From Oxynema aestuarii AP17 (lineage in GTDB: Bacteria; Cyanobacteriota; Cyanobacteriia; Cyanobacteriales; Laspinemataceae), in contig NZ_CP051167.1 in assembly GCF_012295525.1 (NCBI RefSeq), forward strand, positions 4,261,501 to 4,325,500: DNA of 64,000 nucleotides, in the 5' to 3' direction. Shown piece by piece: positions 57,908 to 64,000 of the stretch; position 1 is the stretch's first letter; each line of letters starts with the position of its first letter. The notes under the pieces are model-generated. The model worked only from the letters and a program-made list of their open reading frames with translations, was not told where the DNA came from and searched no databases. The position numbers and the translations under genes are program-made.

Positions 57908-58360
57908 TTATCTGTTTTCCTGAATCTTTGAAATTCGACGGTCGAGTGTTTTGGGGGGATATTTCAGACCGCAACGATCGACTGTTTGCGCGAAAACCTC
58001 CCCCCACCGATTTTCAGTTTAAGCTTGCGATTTCCCGGCGCCGGATTTTTTCAAGATTTTTTTCAAATAAAGGGCAATTTGTCAGGAATTGCCGATCTTT
58101 AACGCATTTTTAAATGAAAATATTGTTAATTGAATATATTAAATTGCAGTGATTTTTAAAAGACCGAAAATAGCCATTCTCGATTTCGGCAGCTAATCGC
58201 CAGGTCGATTCCCTCGTTGACGGAATGACGGTTAAAAGGACGGTTAAAAGACTGTTTATAAAGAAAATATAAAAAAATCTTGTAGGGGTTTGCTCGCCAA
58301 ACCCCTACAAAACACTTCCTCTCAAACAGAGCTATTAATGTTGATGTTATCAACAGTCCT
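57908..58360. other. Intergenic region with a tandem repeat and the sodC terminator
   Basis: 453 bp. GACGGTTAAAAG is repeated in tandem at about 58228-58252. A 12-bp hairpin (TGTAGGGGTTTG/CAAACCCCTACA, 58281-58309) is listed separately. No gene was recognised. Confidence 0.5.
58270..58309 (-). terminator. Rho-independent terminator downstream of sodC
   Basis: A perfect 12-bp stem at 58281-58292 and 58298-58309 with loop CTCGC; on the minus strand it is followed by GATTTTTTTA. It lies about 50 bp after the sodC stop. Confidence 0.78.
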
Positions 58361-58951
58361 TCAGGACTGGCTGATTTGAATGGTACCGCAACCGATGCGT
58401 CCGCCAGCGTTCCCGGTCGGTTGTCCGAAATCGTCGGGATCGGCGTGCAAGATGAAGGCGCGATCGCCGATCCCATATTGACCCTCTGTTTGAGTCTCGC
58501 TCAAGGTCAACCCGGAAACGGTGTAACTCAAGGAACCCCTGCCATCTTCCGCAATTTCGATATTGCCGAGATCCCCCGCATGGGCCGCTTCAAAGCCATC
58601 TTCGACGATAAAACCGTGTTTTACCCCGTTAGGGTTGAAATGTCCCCCGGCAGCGTTCCCATTCTCTTCACAACTGCCGTTTTCGTGAATGTGAAACCCG
58701 TGTCGTCCACTCGGGGCCTGTTGGACTTGGGCGGTAATTTGCAAGCCTTCGGGAGTTTGCACCAAATTGACCTCGCCGAGGATTTTGGACGGATCCTCCG
58801 TACCGATCAAAATTGCTTGAGCCGTCGGTCGAGTGGGGTTTTGGGAGACGCGATCGCCCCCCTGGGTGTCGCCACAACCGTAAAGGAAGGTCAGCAAACA
58901 AAATACGAGGGCGATCGCCGTCTGTCGGCTGCGTTGAAATACAAATTTCAT
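58361..58951 (-). CDS. sodC: Copper/zinc superoxide dismutase, lipoprotein
   Basis: 196 residues. The N-terminal signal with lipobox LLTFLYGC suggests a lipid-anchored periplasmic enzyme. Metal ligands are in HGFHIHENGSCE, AGGHFNPNGVKHG, HAGDLGNI and FILHADPDDFGQP, and the disulfide Cys pairs with GRIGCGTIQIS. It converts superoxide to hydrogen peroxide and oxygen. Cu/Zn enzymes are less usual than Fe, Mn or Ni forms in cyanobacteria. Confidence 0.96.
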   Translation of the reverse strand: MKFVFQRSRQTAIALVFCLLTFLYGCGDTQGGDRVSQNPTRPTAQAILIGTEDPSKILGEVNLVQTPEGLQITAQVQQAPSGRHGFHIHENGSCEENGNAAGGHFNPNGVKHGFIVEDGFEAAHAGDLGNIEIAEDGRGSLSYTVSGLTLSETQTEGQYGIGDRAFILHADPDDFGQPTGNAGGRIGCGTIQISQS

Positions 58952-59465
58952 TGCTGAGATCTCTCAAGAATTATTGTGACCATTTTAGAGTTTGGCGACT
59001 CGGGACTCGGGAATCGGGCGCGATCGATCGCCCATGGAGGCTCATTATTCGGGAATAGCATCTCGAATATGCAAAAAATTCATAAAACGAAATATTTTGT
59101 AATCAAAGATACGAAAGCAGCTTGATTCTGCCCATAACTTATCACTAACCGAAGAGCGTTATAGGAGAACAAAAACTAGAAAAGTAGAGATAGGCAAGAC
59201 CCAAACAAAATGGTTAATTTCGATACAAATTTCGATAGCGATCGCCTCGTAACTTCCGGTCGATCGCCTCGATAACTCGGGTAGACGAGGAAATGTTTTT
59301 ATCCGAGTCTCGAAACCGAAAAATTAACCTTAAATATGCAAATTAAGTGAATTAACTTTCTAAAGCTTCAAGTTGAGCGATCTCAGCAAATCTGCTTTGA
59401 ATTTAGCTCTTTATTAGCTGCTTAGAGGAAAAAAGACGATCTTACCCACGGAATCAGTTAGAGCG
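58952..59465 (+). other. nirA upstream region with long 5' leader
   Basis: 514 bp between divergent sodC and nirA. It contains the NtcA site listed separately; the presumed transcript start lies about 320 bp before the nirA ATG, leaving a long untranslated leader. No riboswitch class was recognised. Confidence 0.5.
59099..59140 (+). promoter_or_regulatory. NtcA-activated promoter of nirA
   Basis: GTA (59099-59101), eight bases, TAC (59110-59112) form the canonical NtcA site GTA-N8-TAC. A -10 box TAACTT (59135-59140, TA-N3-T) follows after 22 bp, the standard spacing of class II NtcA-activated promoters. This predicts activation of the nitrate genes under nitrogen limitation by NtcA with 2-oxoglutarate. 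Confidence 0.8.
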
Positions 59466-61013
59466 ATGACCCTAGCAACTGACAAACTAACTACAGCTAA
59501 ATTAAATAAGTTTGAAAAGTTTAAAGCCGAGAAAGACGGCTTACTAGTCAAAGACGAACTCGAAGAATTTGCCCGGATTGGCTGGGAGGCGATCGACGCG
59601 ACCGATCGCGAACAACGCCTGAAATGGTTGGGGGTCTTTTTCCGACCCGTAACCCCGGGTAAATTCATGTTGAGAATGCGCCTACCCAATGGCATTCTCA
59701 ACAGCCATCAAATGAAAGTTTTAGCGGAAATCGTACAGCGTTACGGCGACGATGGTAGCGCCGATATTACGACGCGCCAAAATTTACAACTGCGCGGTAT
59801 TCGCATCGAAGATATCCCGGATATTTTCCGACGGTTGCAAGCGGCACAGATGACGAGTGTGCAGTCGGGGATGGATAACGTTCGCAACATCACCGGGTCC
59901 CCTGTGGCGGGGATTGACGCGGACGAGCTCATCGATACGCGCCCTTTAGTCCAAGAAGTTCAAGACCGGATTACCAACGGTGGCGAGGGCAATTTTGCCT
60001 ATACGAATTTGCCGCGAAAGTTCAACATCGCGATCGCCGGGGGGAAAGATAACTCCGTTCACGCGGAAATCAACGATATTGCCTTCGTTCCGGCGTATAA
60101 AAACGGAGAACTTGGGTTTAACGTTCTTGTCGGGGGCTTTTTCTCCGCGAAACGCTGCGAAGCGGCGATTCCTTTAAATGCTTGGGTGACTCCGGCAGAC
60201 GTGGCGGATCTCAGTGAAGCAATTTTAAGTGTTTATCGCGATAACGGGTCGCGCGCCAACCGCCAGAAGTCGCGGCTGATGTGGCTGATCGACGAGTGGG
60301 GTCTGGAGAAATTCCGCGCTGAAGTCGAACGAGAATTCGGGCAGGAACTGACGCAAGCGGCGGAAAAAGATGAAATTGCTTGGGAAAAACGCGACCATAT
60401 CGGCGTTCACCCGCAGAAACAGCCGGGAATGTATTATGTGGGTCTGCACGTTCCCGTGGGACGGTTGCAGGCGCCGCAGATGTTCGAGTTGGCACGATTG
60501 GCGCAAGTGTACGGGACTGGAGAGATTCGCCTGACGGTGGAGCAGAATGCGATCGTGCCGAATATCCCGGAAACGCGCTTGGAAGCGTTTTTAGGGGAAC
60601 CGTTGTTAGAGGAATTTGCGATCGCCCCGGCAGAGTTAAGCCGATCGCTGGTCTCGTGTACGGGCGCCCAGTTCTGCAATTTTGCCCTAATCGAAACCAA
60701 AAATCGAGCGGTGGCGTTAGTGAAAGAACTCGAAGCCGAATTAGAGATCCCGCGATCGGTTCGTATCCACTGGACTGGATGCCCGAATTCCTGCGGTCAG
60801 CCGCAAGTAGCCGATATCGGCTTGATGGGAACGAAAGCCCGCAAGGATGGCAAGGTCGTTGAGGGGGTGGATTTGTACATGGGGGGCAAGGTCGGTAAAG
60901 ATGCCGCACTTGGCGAATGTGTCGAAAAGTCCATCCCTTGCGAGGATCTCAAATCAAGGTTGCATGAGATTCTCGTCGAGCAGTTCGGCGCCACACCGAA
61001 AGCACACTTGTAA
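59466..61013 (+). CDS. nirA: Ferredoxin-nitrite reductase
   Basis: 515 residues. The siroheme/4Fe-4S cysteines are in CTGAQFCNFALIETKN and TGCPNSCGQPQVADIG, and TTRQNLQLRGI and GNFAYTNLPRKFNIAI are family motifs. It reduces nitrite to ammonium with ferredoxin. It heads the nitrate cluster ending with nrtP; no narB is inside the window. Confidence 0.97.
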   Translation: MTLATDKLTTAKLNKFEKFKAEKDGLLVKDELEEFARIGWEAIDATDREQRLKWLGVFFRPVTPGKFMLRMRLPNGILNSHQMKVLAEIVQRYGDDGSADITTRQNLQLRGIRIEDIPDIFRRLQAAQMTSVQSGMDNVRNITGSPVAGIDADELIDTRPLVQEVQDRITNGGEGNFAYTNLPRKFNIAIAGGKDNSVHAEINDIAFVPAYKNGELGFNVLVGGFFSAKRCEAAIPLNAWVTPADVADLSEAILSVYRDNGSRANRQKSRLMWLIDEWGLEKFRAEVEREFGQELTQAAEKDEIAWEKRDHIGVHPQKQPGMYYVGLHVPVGRLQAPQMFELARLAQVYGTGEIRLTVEQNAIVPNIPETRLEAFLGEPLLEEFAIAPAELSRSLVSCTGAQFCNFALIETKNRAVALVKELEAELEIPRSVRIHWTGCPNSCGQPQVADIGLMGTKARKDGKVVEGVDLYMGGKVGKDAALGECVEKSIPCEDLKSRLHEILVEQFGATPKAHL

Positions 61014-61101
61014 GGGATTTTTGATTTTCGATTGTTGATTTTTGATTGAGGAAAAAAGGAGCTTGAAAGCGGCGGATCCGATGCCCGCACTACAGGCTAC
61101 G

Positions 61102-61140
61102 CCCTATTTCCTACTCCCTACGCCCTATTCCCTACTCCCA
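61102..61140 (+). repeat. Short tandem repeats of a CCCTACT-like unit
   Basis: CCCTATTCCCTACTCCC-type heptamer units repeat just before the start of the next gene, another short tandemly repeated sequence of the kind common in filamentous cyanobacteria. Confidence 0.6.
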
Positions 61141-61146
61141 ACTACC

Positions 61147-61752
61147 ATGACGACTAAACAAGTTACCGCTACGCCTTCGACCACTGCCGCTAATGTTGCG
61201 GTCGCACCGAAAACGGCGAGTTCTCCTGTGATGCAAATTCTCTGCGCGATCGCCCTGACGGGGTTTACAGGTTTTATGGTCAATCACTGGCGCCAACAAT
61301 TGACGAATCACGCTGGCGATCTGGCGATCGCCGAACAACCGCAAGCGATCGCGGCGACGGAGACCACGGAAGCGGTAGGGACTCCGGTAGAAGTGGCCGT
61401 CGAAACCGCCACCTTAACCGCCGCCGAGTCCGCAACCCCGGAAGCGGTCAAAATTACCGATCCGGCGCAAATTGAGGCGTTACGGGCGCAAGTCTACGAA
61501 CAACTCGATCGCGGCTGGACGACCGTTCCCGGGTTTAGCGAACGCCTGGTGTATCGGGTTTCCGTGAAAGCAGGGGGGGCGATCGCCAGTTATCGAGCGA
61601 TTAACCCGGCAGCCGTTCGGGCCGTGGGAGATACGCCCTTGGCGATCGTGGCGAGTGAGCCCACCAGCGAACCCGTGGCGGATTTCGTTGCGATCTTGAC
61701 GCCGACAGGCTCGTTACAAGTCAATCCCTGGATCGGGGATGCTACTCCCTAG
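61147..61752 (+). CDS. Membrane-anchored protein of unknown function, paralogue 1
   Basis: 201 residues from MTTKQVTATPSTTAANVAVA. One membrane helix (MQILCAIALTGFTGFMVNHW) near the N-terminus, an Ala/Thr/Glu-rich linker and a C-terminal domain of about 85 residues (LRAQVYEQLDRGWTTVPGF to LTPTGSLQVNPWIG). The C-terminal domain is repeated in the next gene. Its place between nirA and nrtP suggests a role in nitrate or nitrite uptake, but no known family was recognised. Confidence 0.7.
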   Translation: MTTKQVTATPSTTAANVAVAPKTASSPVMQILCAIALTGFTGFMVNHWRQQLTNHAGDLAIAEQPQAIAATETTEAVGTPVEVAVETATLTAAESATPEAVKITDPAQIEALRAQVYEQLDRGWTTVPGFSERLVYRVSVKAGGAIASYRAINPAAVRAVGDTPLAIVASEPTSEPVADFVAILTPTGSLQVNPWIGDATP

Positions 61753-61879
61753 AGCTGAGTGGGGACATCAGTGTCACCACAACATTTTTTAACACGGTGA
61801 TGTTCGTCGTTGACTTTTAAGCATTTTTCCTCGTGTTAAGTTTACTCCCTCAATCGTGTAGTGGATGTAACGAATTACC

Positions 61880-62518
61880 ATGTCTTCCCCCGAACTTTCT
61901 TCTGAGAAAAAAGGCCAATTTCCCACAGACGCACTCGTGATTCTGGCGGCAACCGTTTCGATTTTCCTTCTCGGTGGTATTTTCCACCTGCTTTCGGGTG
62001 GGGGAACCGCGCAAGTGAAGAACGAGACCACGGAAATGACGGCCCAGAGTCCGACGGCGGCGGAACTGGAGACATCGGAAACCGAGGCGATGGCGATCGA
62101 GGAGTCGGCGGCGATGACGGAAGCCGCCCCCACCGCGCAGACGCCGGAAAGTGCCGCAGAAGCGCCGAGTGCCATGAGTGCGGATGCGCCGGAAACGAGC
62201 GAAGTAGCGACGATCGCCGACGAAGCGACGATCGCGGCTTTACAACAGCAGCTTTACGACCAAATTGACCAAAACTGGCAAACCGTGCCGACCTTTGACA
62301 TGGATTTGGTCTATGAAGTCAATCTGAGTGAAGACGGCGCGATCGTCGCTTACAAACCCGTTAACGAAACGGCGGAAAGCTTTATCGGTGAAACCCCCCT
62401 GCCGAACTTACTCGACGGGGCAGCAGAAGCAGCAACAGTCAGCCCGGTTGCCAAGTTCGTTGTGGTGATGACCCCAAACGGACAACTGCAGGTCAGTCCT
62501 TGGATCGATTCTAACTAG
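61880..62518 (+). CDS. Membrane-anchored protein of unknown function, paralogue 2
   Basis: 212 residues from MSSPELSSEKKGQFPTDALV. One membrane helix (LVILAATVSIFLLGGIFHLL), an acidic Ala/Glu/Thr-rich linker and the same C-terminal domain as the previous gene (QLYDQIDQNWQTVPTF to MTPNGQLQVSPWID). The linkers resemble no enzyme; the shared domain is the informative part. Function unknown. Confidence 0.72.
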   Translation: MSSPELSSEKKGQFPTDALVILAATVSIFLLGGIFHLLSGGGTAQVKNETTEMTAQSPTAAELETSETEAMAIEESAAMTEAAPTAQTPESAAEAPSAMSADAPETSEVATIADEATIAALQQQLYDQIDQNWQTVPTFDMDLVYEVNLSEDGAIVAYKPVNETAESFIGETPLPNLLDGAAEAATVSPVAKFVVVMTPNGQLQVSPWIDSN

Positions 62519-62872
62519 GTTTGCCCGAGTTATACCCTTCTTCCATCTTGCCTGCGATCGGTTTCTTCCCTCTCCCGGCCTTCCGGAGAGGGGGAAACCC
62601 CAAAAAACAACCCTGAAGACGCCTCCCTGCTTGCCTCCGAGCCCCTGCCGCCCGTCACAGAAAATGCCGTGCAGGATCGCCCGTGAAGGGAACCGTCCCG
62701 TTACAAGTTTCACCGTCATTCTCGATTAAGTGGATTTCCCGTTCGATGCCCCGTCCGGCGATCGCCGTGCGACGGGGGGCGATCGGCGATCGCGGACCCC
62801 TGGATTGCCGATCCGCGACGACCCCGACCGATTTGAGCTCACCCCAAACTATCAATCATTGCCATAATTGCC
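62519..62872. other. Intergenic region before nrtP
   Basis: 354 bp. A hairpin with CCCTCTCC/GGAGAGGG arms lies at about 62568-62592. It lacks a T tract, so it may be an attenuator or a dispersed repeat instead of a terminator. No NtcA site was recognised. Confidence 0.4.
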
Positions 62873-64000
62873 ATGCTTGCAGAACTCTGGTCCTTTAGAG
62901 GACGCTACAAAATCCTACACCTGACCTGGTTTGCCTTCTTCCTCTCTTTTGTCGTTTGGTTCAACTTCGCTCCATTTGCCACTGCCGTTCAAGAATCGAT
63001 GGGACTCGAACCGTCCCAAGTCCGAACCTTGGCCATTTGTAACGTCGCCCTCACCGTTCCGGCCCGGGTGATTATCGGCATGGTCTTGGACAAATACGGA
63101 CCGCGCATTACCTATTCCCTCCTGTTGATGTATGCGGCGATCCCCTGTTTGGCATTTGCCTTCGCCCAGAACTTCTCCCAGTTGGTGGTCTCGCGTCTGG
63201 CCCTATCGATTGTCGGGGCTGGCTTCGTGATCGGCATCCGCATGGTCGCGGAGTGGTTCCCGCCGAAAGAAATCGGCTTGGCTGAAGGGATTTATGGCGG
63301 TTGGGGCAACTTCGGATCTGCCGGGGCGGCGTTTACCTTACCGACGATCGCCACCATTGCCGCCGTGATGTCCGCCGGGCAAATTAACTGGCGCTTCGCG
63401 ATCGCCCTGACCGGAGTAATCGCCGCCGTTTACGGTGCCATTTACTTCTTTAACGTCCAAGATACGCCCCCGGGCAAAACCTATCACCAGCCGAAACGCC
63501 ACGGCGGTTTGGAAGTCACCACCCGTCGCGACTTCTGGTTGTTGATGCTGATGAACGTTCCCCTGTCCGGAATTCTGGCCGTTCTCGCTTGGCGCTTGAG
63601 TAAAGTAGGTTTTTTCAACACCCCCCAATTGATCCTCGCCTGGCTTGCTTTACTCGGTTTGTACGCCTTCCAAGGGTTCAAATGCTGGGGAGTGAATAAA
63701 GAACTGGTTCTCGGTCAGAAGCGCTATCCCTTAGAAGACCGTTACGAGTTCACTCAAGTGGCGTTACTCGAATTAACTTATATCGTCAATTTCGGTTCCG
63801 AACTGGCGGTGGTGTCGATGCTGCCGACCTTCTTCGAGAATACCTTCGGTTTGAGTAAAGTGTTAGCCGGAGCGATCGCCGCCAGCTATGCCTTTATGAA
63901 CTTAGCGGCCCGTCCCGGTGGGGGCTTGATTTCCGACAAACTCGGCAGCCGCAAACTGACGATGACCGTTCTGACCGGATGTATGGGGATCGGCTACTTC
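62873..64000 (+). CDS. nrtP: Nitrate/nitrite permease of the MFS (NrtP/NarK), 3' end outside window
   Basis: From ATG at 62873 (MLAELWSFRGRYKILHLTWF) the frame is open to the window edge, giving 376 residues of an expected 500 or so. Nitrate signature-like segments are present: the helix 5 region GAGFVIGIRMVAEWFPPKEI followed by GLAEGIYGGWGNFGSAG, and in the second half AARPGGGLISDKLG. It imports nitrate in symport with protons. Part of the nirA cluster. Confidence 0.93.
   Translation, partial: MLAELWSFRGRYKILHLTWFAFFLSFVVWFNFAPFATAVQESMGLEPSQVRTLAICNVALTVPARVIIGMVLDKYGPRITYSLLLMYAAIPCLAFAFAQNFSQLVVSRLALSIVGAGFVIGIRMVAEWFPPKEIGLAEGIYGGWGNFGSAGAAFTLPTIATIAAVMSAGQINWRFAIALTGVIAAVYGAIYFFNVQDTPPGKTYHQPKRHGGLEVTTRRDFWLLMLMNVPLSGILAVLAWRLSKVGFFNTPQLILAWLALLGLYAFQGFKCWGVNKELVLGQKRYPLEDRYEFTQVALLELTYIVNFGSELAVVSMLPTFFENTFGLSKVLAGAIAASYAFMNLAARPGGGLISDKLGSRKLTMTVLTGCMGIGYF

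Overview
The window is cyanobacterial chromosome. The HIP1 octamer GCGATCGC occurs throughout. The gene content is typical of the phylum: a ferredoxin-dependent nitrite reductase behind a canonical NtcA site, an NrtP nitrate permease, a folate-biopterin transporter, a carotenoid cleavage oxygenase, DUF3598 and many TPR proteins. The short tandem repeats and the large kinase-phosphatase protein suggest a filamentous (Oscillatoriales-like) species, but this cannot be proven here.

Positions 1-24966 form a large type III-B (Cmr) CRISPR-Cas island. From left to right it holds: array 1 (read on the minus strand, running off the left edge); a STAND/NACHT NTPase with an HTH N-terminus (minus); a reverse transcriptase-Cas1 fusion (plus); a small winged-helix protein; array 2 (plus); a second, stand-alone Cas1; Cas2; a double-RAMP Cmr6/Cmr1-like protein; array 3 (plus, with a different repeat sharing the same 3' end); and an orphan MNT antitoxin with a 15-codon stub of its HEPN partner. 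A minus-strand operon follows, encoding a CorA-like membrane protein, a CARF-HEPN Csm6/Csx1-like ribonuclease, Cmr2 (Cas10), Cmr3, Cmr4 and Cmr5. An IS630-family element sits in codon 3 of cmr2 and separates its start codon from the rest of the gene. No cas6 is visible; it may lie left of the window.

Arrays 1 and 2 have near-identical leaders (about 205 bp) that point towards each other as inverted repeats, so the segment carrying the NTPase, RT-Cas1 and winged-helix genes is framed by two divergent arrays. The strongest unexplained signal is in the spacers. About half of the roughly 60 spacers carry a perfect internal inverted repeat of 5-8 bp with a short loop, more than I would expect by chance. 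Read on the strand complementary to the crRNA, many look like coding sequence. Two targets are represented in both arrays 1 and 2, one by an almost identical spacer and one by homologous spacers differing by nine bases. This is what would be expected if the RT-Cas1 machinery sampled folded, coding RNA, possibly ssRNA phages or abundant structured transcripts.

Positions 25679-48562 are core genome: two tetratricopeptide regions, a family 2 glycosyltransferase, carotenoid oxygenase, folate-biopterin transporter, NUDIX hydrolase, methyltransferase, a 1009-residue unknown protein, a CBS-domain histidine kinase, serS, rseP, nth, rpsN and aat. Positions 48766-56339 are a minus-strand signalling cluster (a 1761-residue Ser/Thr kinase-ATPase-GAF-PP2C protein, an HATPase-like protein, a STAS protein and a histidine kinase) that looks like a partner-switching module. 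The right end holds cfa, sodC and a nitrate assimilation cluster (nirA, two paralogous membrane-anchored proteins of unknown function, nrtP running off the edge).
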